A stretch of 64,000 bases of DNA. It comes from Bacteroidales bacterium (GTDB taxonomy: Bacteria > Bacteroidota > Bacteroidia > Bacteroidales > UBA932). Every line of letters begins with the position of its first letter. Within the stretch, counting starts at the first letter, position 1. The stretch lies in NCBI GenBank assembly GCA_017501525.1, contig JAFVWT010000012.1, forward strand, positions 1-64,000, read 5' to 3'. The notes under the pieces are model-generated. The model made no database searches and was not told where the DNA came from. It saw only the letters and a program-made list of their open reading frames with translations. A program made the translations under genes and the position numbers. Below, piece after piece: positions 1 through 8,417 of the stretch.

Positions 1-7
1 CAGTGAT

Positions 8-301
8 ATGTCATTATTAAAAGATAAAGTTACTATAACAGGGTTTAATCTTCAGACGTCAAGATGGTCTTTTAATAATCTTGTCAGGGTTGGGGACAGC
101 GTTGATATATTAGAACAACTGGGGGGGAGTTGCTATAATGTATCACCTTATGAGAGTAGAAGAAATTGGGGCGTGATACTCTGGTCTCCCGAGGAAATAT
201 TTCCAGAAGATTTAAAATTCTTAGGAAGTGAAAGTGCCCATTTTTATTATGACAATGATGGAGTAATTACAGGTATCACTTTGTTCTTGAATTTTCTGTA
301 G
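8..301 (+). CDS. Small hypothetical protein, possibly 5'-truncated by the window edge
   Basis: A 97-residue acidic protein that I do not recognise. It has no signal peptide, membrane segment or familiar motif. It is rich in aromatic residues, and Trp-Gly and Trp-Ser pairs around residues 54-60 suggest a compact soluble fold. The frame is still open upstream of the first ATG to the window edge, so this could be the C-terminal end of a longer gene. A hairpin terminator lies about 60 bases downstream, which supports a real transcript ending here. Small proteins of this look are often immunity or SMI1-like proteins, but nothing here proves it. Confidence 0.5.
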   Translation: MSLLKDKVTITGFNLQTSRWSFNNLVRVGDSVDILEQLGGSCYNVSPYESRRNWGVILWSPEEIFPEDLKFLGSESAHFYYDNDGVITGITLFLNFL

Positions 302-363
302 CCTGACAATGGTATTTACTCTGGTAAATTGTATTTTCTAAAATTGATATAAGTTAATTTTCG

Positions 364-402
364 AGGTCGCTGTGTTCAGAAATGACATCAGCGACCTTTT
401 TG
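364..402 (+). terminator. Intrinsic terminator after the first ORF
   Basis: A nine-base perfect stem, AGGTCGCTG (364-372) with CAGCGACCT (389-397), is closed by a 16-base loop and followed by a run of five T. It sits about 60 bases after the stop of the edge ORF. Confidence 0.8.
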
Positions 403-508
403 TATGTGTATGTGACGGTGTATGTAAAGATGAATATGAAGGTGGCCCAATCCCCACACAAGCAAGAACCAATCCTCACCAACATGTCTCAATCCCCACC
501 GGCAAATC

Positions 509-645
509 CAATCCACCTGGAGCAGTAATCTCCACTCAGAGATGCCTGTAGACCACATCGCACGCTCCCGGTGTAACGAATTCTAACAGCACTTGGAGCA
601 TCAAACGCCACTATGACGCTAATTTCTGCTCCAGGGGTTTTTGCA
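509..645 (-). repeat. Degenerate direct repeat, copy 1
   Basis: A 137-base block beginning CAATCCACCTGGAGCAGT (plus strand) and ending in GGTTTTTGCA. It recurs 262 bases further on at roughly 80 percent identity by eye, without gaps. On the minus strand it can be read as protein with Val-Ala-Phe and Ala-Pro-Ser/Gly-Ala motifs. Confidence 0.75.
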
Positions 646-770
646 GCACGTGCTTCAAATGTGATAACCTCTTCGGAATTGTTACGCATATATATCTCGT
701 GGCAATTGGACTGCATACTCTTTCACATCCTAATAATATCACGTTTACCTGCTTGTTGAATTGCGTTCCC

Positions 771-907
771 CAATCCACCTGGAGCAGTGATCTCCACTCA
801 GAGCTATATATAGGCCACATCGTGCGCTCCGGGTGTAATGAATTCTAATAGCACCTGGAGCACCGAAAGCCACTGTGACGTTGATTTATGCTCCTGATGT
901 TTTTGCA
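771..907 (-). repeat. Degenerate direct repeat, copy 2
   Basis: Second copy of the 137-base block. In the minus-strand frame that is open in copy 1, this copy carries a TAA where copy 1 has a sense codon, so the coding potential has decayed. Confidence 0.75.
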
Positions 908-1020
908 AGACCATGTATGTTTTTGTAGCAGCCTTTTTTTGGAGTTCTCTTGTTTTGTAAGACATCGTTTTTGTGGCACATGTTCTTGCAGCATCTTTTG
1001 CCGCATCATTAGAAGCACCT

Positions 1021-2112
1021 TTATTCAAGTAGGTTTATGCTTTCCGAGCTTGTTATAAGATAACCTTTGAGATTGCTGTGTTTAGAAATGAATTCAGTGG
1101 CTTTTTCTTTTCCTACTACCATACAGTAGGTGGCGTAGGCATCTGCGTGTGCTCCGGGGAGTGTGTCGGAGTGACTAATGACAGTTGCGCTGAGCAAGTC
1201 ATGTTGAACTGGGTATCCTGTATGGGGGTCTATGGAGTGGGCATATTTACGTCCATTTACAATATGGTATTTTCTATAGTTGCCGGAAGTTACAATACCT
1301 CCATTTTTAATGGGGACAATCTTTTCTATGCTTTCTCCAGCTACCATGGAACCGTCTTTTGGGGTGTCAATTCCGATTCTCCAATCTGTTCCTGATGCAT
1401 TCACTCCTTTGCAGACTATTTCCATTCCTACTTCTACAAGATAGTTCTGTATATTTAGACTATCGAGTAACGATGCGAGTACATCGCAGGTGTATCCTTG
1501 TGCTATTGCATTGAAGTTCAGTGTTATACGAGGGTCATCCTTTATGAGTGCGCCGTTCTCAATTCTTATCTTATCCATCCCTACAATTGTTTTAAGTGAA
1601 TCTATTATATAGGGTGTTTCGGGGTCATTGATTATTTTGGACATAGCTTGGGGGTCCTTAAATCCAAATCCCCAGAAGTCGTAAAGCGGCCCGCCTGAGA
1701 TGTCAAAGTAGCCTTCTGTCTGTGCTGAAATCTCTTTACTTAGAGTGAATAGTTCTATAAAGTATTTGTCTAAGGTGCAAGGTTCATTATTGTTTACTTT
1801 TGAGACAATGGAGTTTTTATTGTACCCCGAGAGGGAAAAGTCAATATTAACAAGTGTCTTTGAGATAAGCTTTGTGACGCTGTCGCTATGATGGGTATTA
1901 CTGCCGACTTCTTCGAGTGTAGATTTCGGGTCGTAGACTATGGTATATGTTCCACCTTGTGCGTAACCCTCTATTCTGATATATCTTTGGGACCTTGTAC
2001 ATCCCGACATTGTCAATAAGATTATAAGGAAACTTCCATAAAAGACTTTGCTGAGATTTACAGAATTTTTCACAAGTGTAACAGCTTTGTAAAAGTTATA
2101 AGATTTCATCAT
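1021..2112 (-). CDS. apbE: FAD:protein FMN transferase lipoprotein (ApbE family)
   Basis: ApbE-family flavin transferase, 363 residues. ApbE attaches FMN to Thr/Ser of target proteins such as Rnf/Nqr subunits, outside the cytoplasmic membrane. The N-terminus has a hydrophobic segment ending in a lipobox (Met-Ser-Gly-Cys38), so this is a lipoprotein. Family motifs are present in order: a Gly-Gly-Thr-Tyr near residue 54, GPLYDFWGFG, a NFNAIAQGYTCD segment, VTSGNYRKY, HSIDPHTGYPV, and a C-terminal DTLPGAHADAYAT segment matching the Mg-binding region of the family. It is divergent from the FISUMP gene, with a TAAATTTG box upstream. The coding sequence for the long n-region of the signal peptide contains a copy of a short interspersed repeat found elsewhere in the window. 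No Rnf or Nqr genes lie nearby. Confidence 0.93.
   Translation of the reverse strand: MMKSYNFYKAVTLVKNSVNLSKVFYGSFLIILLTMSGCTRSQRYIRIEGYAQGGTYTIVYDPKSTLEEVGSNTHHSDSVTKLISKTLVNIDFSLSGYNKNSIVSKVNNNEPCTLDKYFIELFTLSKEISAQTEGYFDISGGPLYDFWGFGFKDPQAMSKIINDPETPYIIDSLKTIVGMDKIRIENGALIKDDPRITLNFNAIAQGYTCDVLASLLDSLNIQNYLVEVGMEIVCKGVNASGTDWRIGIDTPKDGSMVAGESIEKIVPIKNGGIVTSGNYRKYHIVNGRKYAHSIDPHTGYPVQHDLLSATVISHSDTLPGAHADAYATYCMVVGKEKATEFISKHSNLKGYLITSSESINLLE
2034..2070 (+). repeat. Short interspersed repeat (TTCYATAAAAG family), copy inside apbE
   Basis: The sequence beginning TTCCATAAAAGACTTTGC closely matches copies at 16452 and 56092. This one lies within the 5' coding part of apbE, in the codons for the signal-peptide n-region. 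Confidence 0.6.
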
Positions 2113-2146
2113 ATTGTGTATGGTACGATTTTGGATAATATCTATA

Positions 2147-2154
2147 CAAATTTA
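2147..2154 (-). promoter_or_regulatory. Putative -7 box for apbE
   Basis: TAAATTTG on the minus strand, about 35 bases before the apbE ATG, matches the Bacteroidota TAnnTTTG element. No TTG is found at the usual -33 distance. The same TTTATTTCTAAATTTGT context appears upstream of two other genes in the window. Confidence 0.45.
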
Positions 2155-2178
2155 GAAATAAATGTGCATATTTGTAGG

Positions 2179-3228
2179 ATGAAAGCAAAAAATCAGAGAC
2201 TTATAATATTAATTTCATCAATTTTTCTGCTATTGGTATCTTGTAAAAAAGAGGAGGAGCAGACAAAGAAGTTTATGACCGGAAGTGTTGAGTTTGATTT
2301 CCCGTCGTATGTTATGACCGGACAGCAAGTGACAAGTTACGCCTCTGGTATCACTTCTCCAAAGAATCCTGTATATGCTTGGGTTTCATCTAATTTGGGT
2401 ATAGCTAATGATACTGTTGTAGGGCAATCGCTGACTATTACCATGCCGACCAATCCAGGTGAATATACTATTAGAGCGTTGGCATTTGCAGACGGATACT
2501 ATAACTCATCAAAGGATCATAATATAGTTGTAATCTCAATCTCTGGTGGTTCGGTAGAGGGACTGGCTACTTCTGAGCAGGTAATAACTGACCCAAGAGA
2601 TTCGGAGCAATATCAGGTGAACAGATATGGCTCTTTAATGTGGTTTATCGAGAATCTCCGTTATGCGGGAGATACTGCCAATACTAATCCTGAACTACGT
2701 GATACAGTGGGATATGCGTATGAAAATTCAGATGCTATAGGTAAAATTTTCGGACGTCTTTACTCTTGGAATGAGGCTACGGGTTCTCAAGCTGGGCAGG
2801 GTCTCGCCGGTGGTCCTCAGGGAGTATGCCCTCCGGGTTGGAGTATCCCTACGGAGGAGGATTGGCTCGATTTGGCAAATGCAGTCTCTCCCGGAGAGTA
2901 TGAATATTTCAATGTCTGGAGTGATTTGGGCAATTATCTTACAGCTCCGATTGCTTTTAATGACTCTTCTTTATGGCCATACAGCCCAAATAATCCCCAT
3001 TCAAATTCATCTATGTGGAATGGTATTCCTTCTGGCAACTATAATAATTTTGCAGATGATTTTGAGAATGTAGGCCAATATGGAATGTGGTGGTCATCTA
3101 TTGAGGATGAGAGTGGTACAATGGGTAATTATAGATATATTTTCTATAATAACTCATCTGTAAACCAACATTTTGTGGATAAAGATTCTTATGGAGTCTC
3201 TGTAAGATGTGTTAAACTTGCTCAGTAG
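2179..3228 (+). CDS. FISUMP-domain lipoprotein
   Basis: A secreted lipoprotein of 349 residues from the ATG at 2179, which gives a clean signal peptide with lipobox Leu-Val-Ser-Cys22. A longer GTG-started reading is open but puts extra residues before the signal. After an Ig-like region (about 30-125) comes a C-terminal 'Fibrobacter succinogenes major paralogous' domain. Its hallmarks are visible: WFIENLRY, GRLYSWNEATG, QGVCPPGWSIPTEEDW, a MWWSS segment and a terminal GVSVRCVK. These proteins are cell-surface proteins of largely unknown role in Bacteroidota. The stop codon lies inside the 3' end of convergent phoH, with a 17-base overlap. Confidence 0.88.
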   Translation: MKAKNQRLIILISSIFLLLVSCKKEEEQTKKFMTGSVEFDFPSYVMTGQQVTSYASGITSPKNPVYAWVSSNLGIANDTVVGQSLTITMPTNPGEYTIRALAFADGYYNSSKDHNIVVISISGGSVEGLATSEQVITDPRDSEQYQVNRYGSLMWFIENLRYAGDTANTNPELRDTVGYAYENSDAIGKIFGRLYSWNEATGSQAGQGLAGGPQGVCPPGWSIPTEEDWLDLANAVSPGEYEYFNVWSDLGNYLTAPIAFNDSSLWPYSPNNPHSNSSMWNGIPSGNYNNFADDFENVGQYGMWWSSIEDESGTMGNYRYIFYNNSSVNQHFVDKDSYGVSVRCVKLAQ

Positions 3229-4228
3229 ATTTGTCCGATGGTTCCACAGTCGCTGCAGAGTGTGTGTGGTTCTGTTCTTCATCAAAAGCCTTGATTATTT
3301 TGGATACAAGAGGATGTCTGACTATGTCCTCTCTTCCAAAATTAATGACGGCCACTCCTTTAATATCTTTGACAATTTCTACACCCCGCATCAATCCTGA
3401 GTCTTTTTTGTTAGGTAGGTCAATTTGGGTAGCATCACCTGTTACAATAAATTTGGCATTGCATCCCATTCTGGTAAGAAACATTTTCAATTGTCCGATA
3501 GAGGTATTTTGAGCTTCGTCGAGAATGACAAATGCGCTGTCAAGAGTACGTCCTCTCATATAGGCCAAAGGTGCTATCTGGATAATTCCCTCTTCCATAA
3601 GTGCCGCAAGTTTACGGTGATCTATCATATCCCTGAGGGCATCATATAGAGGTTGCAGATAAGGATCGAGCTTCTCCTTCATATCTCCAGGTAGGAAACC
3701 AAGTCTTTCTCCTGCTTCAACGGCAGGGCGGGTCAGTATGAGTTTTTTGACTTCTTTATTTTTTAGTGCCCTCACTGCTAATGCAATAGCTGTATATGTT
3801 TTACCTGTCCCGGCAGGTCCGATAGCGAATATAAGGTCATTTTTATCATATTCTTTGACAAGTGTTCGCTGATTTTTGGTACGGGCCTTAATAACTCTGC
3901 CCCCATTGCCATATACGATTGTAAAGGCTTGGTCATCATATTCTGCATCCATGATATCGGACGGAAATTCATGGTAGTTGAATATCTTTTCAATGTCACT
4001 TTCTGATAGTTGCTGCTTTCTTTTAATATATCCAATTAAAGTACCGATTCTTGCAGCAAGCATCTCCACCTGTGAGGCATCTCCGCTCAACTTGATATCT
4101 GCGCCTCTGGCATGAATCCGTACGCCCGGGAAAAATCCGGACATCAGTTTTAGGTTTTTGTTGTTTGCGCCATAGACCTCTACCGGCTCTATCCCCTCAA
4201 GTGTAATTATATGTGTGTTATTTTCCAT
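3212..4228 (-). CDS. phoH: PhoH family P-loop ATPase
   Basis: PhoH/PhoL (YbeZ-like) cytoplasmic ATPase, 338 residues from the ATG at 4228; an upstream TTG is possible but less likely. An N-terminal KH-like region (about 15-75) precedes the ATPase domain. That domain has a Walker A IGPAGTGKT, the family motif TRPAVEAGERLGFLPGD, a Walker B region VILDEAQNT and a sensor segment VTGDATQIDLP. The family is linked to RNA metabolism and, with YbeY, to ribosome maturation; the exact role is unsettled. The start overlaps the end of the CapA-like gene by 11 bases, indicating co-transcription. The 3' end overlaps the FISUMP gene tail to tail. Confidence 0.95.
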   Translation of the reverse strand: MENNTHIITLEGIEPVEVYGANNKNLKLMSGFFPGVRIHARGADIKLSGDASQVEMLAARIGTLIGYIKRKQQLSESDIEKIFNYHEFPSDIMDAEYDDQAFTIVYGNGGRVIKARTKNQRTLVKEYDKNDLIFAIGPAGTGKTYTAIALAVRALKNKEVKKLILTRPAVEAGERLGFLPGDMKEKLDPYLQPLYDALRDMIDHRKLAALMEEGIIQIAPLAYMRGRTLDSAFVILDEAQNTSIGQLKMFLTRMGCNAKFIVTGDATQIDLPNKKDSGLMRGVEIVKDIKGVAVINFGREDIVRHPLVSKIIKAFDEEQNHTHSAATVEPSDKSTEQV

Positions 4229-5273
4229 TATCAAATAGATGTTTTAATCTGTTATAGGTATTTACCATATTCAGGTAATCAAATTTGTTGAGAAATTTCT
4301 CCTCTTTGTCAAGGTATTCTTCTACAGGAATAACTATATATCCTTTCTCGAGTCTTCCTGCTTTTGAACACCAAACAGGTATTGCCTTGCATCCGCAAAT
4401 ATAGGGTTCATCCCCTTCATTAACCACAATATCCAATGAGAGCATCAGCCCCAAAGGGGTATTCTGTTTACTCATATTTGATATGAAGTTGCCTAAGGAG
4501 TAGAGTGTTACTTGTTTGGAAGTGGAATCCTTCTCTTCTATGACCAGAGGCTGTATTACATGGGGATGTCCTCCAATTATTGCGTCAACACCTTGACTAT
4601 ATAGAAAATCTTTCCACTCCTGTTGCTGTGAATTTGGGTGGAGTGTATATTCATCTCCCCAATGAGGTAGGGCAATTATAATCTGAGCTCCTCTCTCTTG
4701 TGCTCTTGAAACGGCCGCAGCCACATCATCTTTATCAAGTTTATTGACAACATATGGAGATGGAACTTTAATACCGTTTGTACCGTATGTGAAATTAATA
4801 AAAGCGACTCTGACGCCTTTCAGGTCAATGATGTATGGGTAGTTGAAATATCTTTCTGTGCTATCCCTGTAAACGCCTGTAATGGGTATCCCGATGCTGC
4901 TGTAGTTTTCAAATGATGCTTCAAGTCCTCTTCTGCCTTTGTCGCAGATATGATTGTTTGCGCATAAGAAAAGGTCAAAGCCACTTTCTGCACTCTCTTG
5001 AGCCAATGTGGTGGGAGCTGAAAATGACGGGTAGCCTGTAAATGGGGCCCCTGCTAATGCAAATTCCATATTGGCTATTGCGAAATCTGCCGAATCAATA
5101 TATTTCTTTACATGTTTGAAATAGTCAGAGTAGTCGTACGATTCGCTCTGGTGTATATCTTCTCCGGCAATATGCGCTGAGCTTATCTGTTCCTTATGTT
5201 GCATTATGTCGCCAACGAACATAATGCTCAAGGTATCTAATGTAAGCGCAGTTATCAGTGTGAGAAAAGTCAT
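4218..5273 (-). CDS. CapA-family metallophosphoesterase-like protein
   Basis: CapA/PgsA-type protein, 351 residues. The domain starts almost at the N-terminus after a short hydrophobic segment: the metal-binding FVGDIMQH comes at about residue 19. It continues with NMEFALAG, a CANNHICDKG motif, and a later LPHWGDEY plus GGHPHVIQP, which are the metal- and substrate-loop motifs of the family. The hydrophobic first 17 residues suggest export or membrane anchoring. Some members act in poly-gamma-glutamate capsule synthesis, but no other capsule genes are present here, so the substrate is unknown. It lies between DUF389 (5 bases away) and phoH in one minus-strand operon. Confidence 0.88.
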   Translation of the reverse strand: MTFLTLITALTLDTLSIMFVGDIMQHKEQISSAHIAGEDIHQSESYDYSDYFKHVKKYIDSADFAIANMEFALAGAPFTGYPSFSAPTTLAQESAESGFDLFLCANNHICDKGRRGLEASFENYSSIGIPITGVYRDSTERYFNYPYIIDLKGVRVAFINFTYGTNGIKVPSPYVVNKLDKDDVAAAVSRAQERGAQIIIALPHWGDEYTLHPNSQQQEWKDFLYSQGVDAIIGGHPHVIQPLVIEEKDSTSKQVTLYSLGNFISNMSKQNTPLGLMLSLDIVVNEGDEPYICGCKAIPVWCSKAGRLEKGYIVIPVEEYLDKEEKFLNKFDYLNMVNTYNRLKHLFDNGK

Positions 5274-5278
5274 TGTCG

Positions 5279-6640
5279 CTATTGTGCCTGTGTCACTGTT
5301 ATATTCTCAAAGTTGAGTTTGACCTGTAGCCATTGCTCCATTCTCCTGATATTCTCGGAACTGATATGATCGTTGCTTCTCAGTATAACGGAGATATGCT
5401 CTTTAGTCTCCATTGTGTTAGCATCTATGGATAGTCCTCTGGTCATTGAAACAGACAATATATCCGGATATTGTGCGTGTATTTCCTTTACTATCTGGTT
5501 GTATGGCAACTCTTTGTCTTTATATGACTGGAGTTCCTGTTCCAGGTTTCTGATAATGGTATCTCTTCTCTTGATCTCCATATCGCTCCTTTCATAGATA
5601 CTCTGGATTACTATTTTTTCTGCCAGTCCGTTATCTTTGTTGGCAAGAGGTTCTTTGATTATAATCTGCTCCCTGTCAATTCCAAATTGCTCGGCAGAAC
5701 GGAGCAACATATCTAATTCTGAGTCGCTTAGAGATTCTCCTGCAATCATCAATTCAAGTTTGATGGGTTTTGAACCATAATCGATATTGTAATTGTAGAT
5801 GTGGCTCTTATTGATGGTTTCGTTGTGTTTTACAAATGCTTTCGAGTTATGTGCGAAGTTATTTTCTTTGACCATTACGATAGCTGAGTAGACACTTGGG
5901 ATAATAATTATAAAGATAAATGCCGAAATGAAATGTCTTACGCGTTTGCTCTTTTGAGGGTCGGAGAATGTTGTTATAGGGAAGTGCAGATATTTGACTG
6001 TCAGGAAAGTTGCGAGGGCAATAAAGATACTGTTGATAAAGAAAAGGTAAATTGCTCCAATGAAATATGAAAGTTGCCAGCTTGCAAGTCCGAATCCTGC
6101 AGTACACAAAGGGGGCATCAAGGCTGTGGCGATGGCCACTCCTGAGATTACCGTTCCTTTGTCCTTTCTGGTGATTTCTACAATGCCTGCAAAACCTCCG
6201 AACAGTGCAATCAGCACATCGTAAATTGTGGGATTCGTTCTGGCTAAAAGTTCAGTCGGGTTTTCCAGCTCCAATGGGGAGACAAGGAAGAACAGTGTAG
6301 AGGCAAATACTGAAATGAGGACCATTATCAGCAAGTTTTTCAGGGATCTTTTCAAAAAATCTCCGTCGTTGGTGCCCAATCCGTATCCGATACCGAAAAT
6401 AGGACCCATCAGCGGAGAAATGAGCATAGCGCCGATGATGACAGGTATTGAGTTGATATTCAGACCCACAGATGCTATTACAATAGCAAATGCGAGAATG
6501 TATGCGTTAGGACCTTTGAAGTCTACATTGTTTCTTATAAATGTAGCTGCCTTATCGGTATCTATGTGGTCAGTGAGATTTATTATGTCCTTAACTTGCC
6601 GTCTGAATCTAAAGAAAATATTTGGTTTGTTAGTTGTCAT
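5279..6640 (-). CDS. DUF389 (TIGR00341-type) membrane protein
   Basis: A 453-residue protein. The first half (about 45-250) has around six membrane segments carrying the DUF389 signature: a GLNINSIPVIIGAMLISPLMGPI stretch, a Gly-Thr-Val-Ile-Ser-Gly-Val loop and ATALMPPLCTAGFG. The second half is cytoplasmic or periplasmic, with a predicted coiled coil at about 345-385. The family has no established biochemical role; a solute-channel or carrier function has been suggested from its topology only. It is first gene of the minus-strand operon DUF389-capA-phoH. Confidence 0.9.
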   Translation of the reverse strand: MTTNKPNIFFRFRRQVKDIINLTDHIDTDKAATFIRNNVDFKGPNAYILAFAIVIASVGLNINSIPVIIGAMLISPLMGPIFGIGYGLGTNDGDFLKRSLKNLLIMVLISVFASTLFFLVSPLELENPTELLARTNPTIYDVLIALFGGFAGIVEITRKDKGTVISGVAIATALMPPLCTAGFGLASWQLSYFIGAIYLFFINSIFIALATFLTVKYLHFPITTFSDPQKSKRVRHFISAFIFIIIIPSVYSAIVMVKENNFAHNSKAFVKHNETINKSHIYNYNIDYGSKPIKLELMIAGESLSDSELDMLLRSAEQFGIDREQIIIKEPLANKDNGLAEKIVIQSIYERSDMEIKRRDTIIRNLEQELQSYKDKELPYNQIVKEIHAQYPDILSVSMTRGLSIDANTMETKEHISVILRSNDHISSENIRRMEQWLQVKLNFENITVTQAQ

Positions 6641-6682
6641 AGTAATACTTTTTTTGTTTTAGAATGTAAATATACATTTTTT

Positions 6683-6712
6683 TTGTCCTTAAGATATAAA
6701 TTTGTATTTTTG
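6683..6712 (+). promoter_or_regulatory. Promoter of the SPOR lipoprotein gene
   Basis: TTG at 6683-6685, exactly 19 bases, then TATTTTTG at 6705-6712. This is a full match to the Bacteroidota -33/-7 pattern, 34 bases before the start codon. Confidence 0.75.
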
Positions 6713-6746
6713 TTCAATATATATTGGAGCTAAATTCTAATTTTAC

Positions 6747-7244
6747 ATGGCGAAAATTGATATGAGAACTGTCAGATTAATTTCAGTGTTAATGGTTTCG
6801 GTGCTACTCTTTACCGGATGTGATTTTTTCCGTTCAATGGTGGGTAAACCTACTTCTAAGGATATGGAAAGAATGAGACTCGAGGCTCAAAAGGAGGCTC
6901 AAAAAAAGAGAGAGCAAGATTCTATTGCTCGCGTAAATGCAATGTTGGCCGAGCAACAGAGATTGTTGGAAGAACAAAATTCCCTGGCAAATACAGGCAG
7001 GTTCCATGTGGTTATGGGAAGTTTTAAGGTTCCTTCAAATGCCGAGAATATGAAGAGTTCTCTTGAGAAAAAAGGTTATTCGCCTAGAATTATTCAGTTT
7101 AACAATGGATTTTCTGTCGTTTCGGCAGCAAGTTTTGACAAATATCGTGATGCGCTTTGGGAAATGGATGAACTGATAGAGTTGGAAATTTGTCCGGATG
7201 ATATTTGGGTGTATGACAGAAATCAATCTTTGCATCAACAATAA
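6747..7244 (+). CDS. SPOR-domain lipoprotein
   Basis: A 165-residue lipoprotein. The signal peptide ends in lipobox Phe-Thr-Gly-Cys25. Residues about 38-80 are a Lys/Glu/Gln-rich, coiled-coil-prone segment. Residues about 84-155 form a SPOR domain, recognisable from FHVVMGSFKVPSNAENM and the GYSPRIIQFNNGFSVV pattern. SPOR domains bind glycan strands stripped of stem peptides, as at division septa, so a role at the septum or in peptidoglycan remodelling is likely. It is followed 30 bases later by gcvT; co-transcription is possible. Confidence 0.9.
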   Translation: MAKIDMRTVRLISVLMVSVLLFTGCDFFRSMVGKPTSKDMERMRLEAQKEAQKKREQDSIARVNAMLAEQQRLLEEQNSLANTGRFHVVMGSFKVPSNAENMKSSLEKKGYSPRIIQFNNGFSVVSAASFDKYRDALWEMDELIELEICPDDIWVYDRNQSLHQQ

Positions 7245-7274
7245 ATAATCAATTAAATAAACAACTTTAAAGGA

Positions 7275-8381
7275 ATGAAAACAACAGCTTTTACACAGAA
7301 GCACATTGCTCTCGGAGCAAAAATGGTCCCTTTTGCAGGTTACAATATGCCTGTGGAGTATGTAGGTATCAATGAAGAACACAACACCGTTAGAAATGGA
7401 GTGGGTGTATTTGACGTTTCACATATGGGTGAAATTTGGGTAAAAGGCCCCAATGCATTGGCATTCTTGCAATATGTATCCTCAAATGACGTTGCTGCAC
7501 TCTATCCCGGTAAAGTTCAATATACTTGTTTCCCTAACGGAAAAGGTGGTATCGTGGATGACTATTTGACATATTGTATCGATGAGCAAACTTATCTTTT
7601 GGTAGTAAATGCATCAAATATTGAAAAAGACTGGAATCACCTTTGTGCAATTGCTCCTAAATTCGGAATCACCCCCGGTAAAGAGCTTTACAATGCTTCA
7701 GACGAGATTTGCCAATTGGCAGTTCAAGGTCCTAAAGCTGTAGAGGCAATGCAAAAATTGTGTGATGAAGACCTTATGAGCATGGAGTACTACACCTTCA
7801 AAAAGGTAATGTTGGGTGGTGTTAGTGTAATCTTCTCTATTACAGGTTATACCGGTGCTGGTGGATGTGAAATTTATGCTGCTAATGAAGATTCAGAAAA
7901 ATTGTGGAATGCAGTTTTTGAAGCAGGTGAAGAGTTTGGAATCAAACCTATCGGTCTTGGCGCTCGTGATACTCTCCGTCTTGAAATGGGTTTCTGCTTG
8001 TATGGAAACGATATTGATGATACCACTTCTCCTATCGAAGCAGGTCTTGGTTGGATCACCAAATTCAACGATGTGAAAGGTGATTTCATTGACAAGGATT
8101 ATATGTTGGCTCAAAAGAAAGAGGGTCTTAAACGTAAACTTGTCGGTTTCGAACTTATCGACAGAGGTGTTCCTCGTCACGGATATACTGTTTGCGATGC
8201 AGAGGGTAATGAAATAGGTGTTGTAACATCAGGAACAATGTCTCCTTCAATGAAGAAACCTATTGGTATGGCATATGTGGCAACCCCTATGAGCAAGGCA
8301 GATACAGAAATCTTCATCAAAGTAAGAGATCGTCTTCTTAAAGCAAAAGTGGTGAAGATCCCTTTCTATAAGGCTCAGTAA
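7275..8381 (+). CDS. gcvT: Aminomethyltransferase (glycine cleavage T protein)
   Basis: GcvT, 368 residues, a normal length for the family. It takes the aminomethyl group from the lipoyl H protein and, with tetrahydrofolate, releases ammonia and forms methylene-THF. Visible motifs are VFDVSHMGE near the N-terminus, the folate-domain segment [12 protein letters not shown], and [21 protein letters not shown]. The codon use resembles that of the ribosomal genes, suggesting high expression. The other subunits (gcvH, gcvP) are not in this window, so the system is split. Confidence 0.97.
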   Translation: MKTTAFTQKHIALGAKMVPFAGYNMPVEYVGINEEHNTVRNGVGVFDVSHMGEIWVKGPNALAFLQYVSSNDVAALYPGKVQYTCFPNGKGGIVDDYLTYCIDEQTYLLVVNASNIEKDWNHLCAIAPKFGITPGKELYNASDEICQLAVQGPKAVEAMQKLCDEDLMSMEYYTFKKVMLGGVSVIFSITGYTGAGGCEIYAANEDSEKLWNAVFEAGEEFGIKPIGLGARDTLRLEMGFCLYGNDIDDTTSPIEAGLGWITKFNDVKGDFIDKDYMLAQKKEGLKRKLVGFELIDRGVPRHGYTVCDAEGNEIGVVTSGTMSPSMKKPIGMAYVATPMSKADTEIFIKVRDRLLKAKVVKIPFYKAQ

Positions 8382-8417
8382 GACTCTTCATGTAGAATTA
8401 TTTTAAGACTTCTAGAA

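Larger units (their letters stand above)
403..1020. other. Non-coding stretch with degraded repeats
   Basis: About 600 bases between the first terminator and the end of apbE. The short open frames here have no recognisable product. The stretch holds a twice-repeated block (see the two repeat entries). From about 900 to 1000 there are several near-copies, on the minus strand, of a motif like GCTACAAAAACAT. Read on the minus strand, the blocks would encode Ala-Pro-Gly-Ala-like repeats broken by stops and frameshifts. It looks like the remnant of a repetitive gene. Confidence 0.5.

Noticed and set aside
489..716. A 75-residue minus-strand frame over repeat copy 1
   Set aside because: The same frame is broken by a stop in copy 2, so coding function is doubtful; kept as a repeat instead.
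804..1028. A 74-residue minus-strand frame overlapping the end of apbE
   Set aside because: Low-complexity Ala/Lys-rich product built from local DNA repeats, with no homologue recognised and running into a decayed repeat block.
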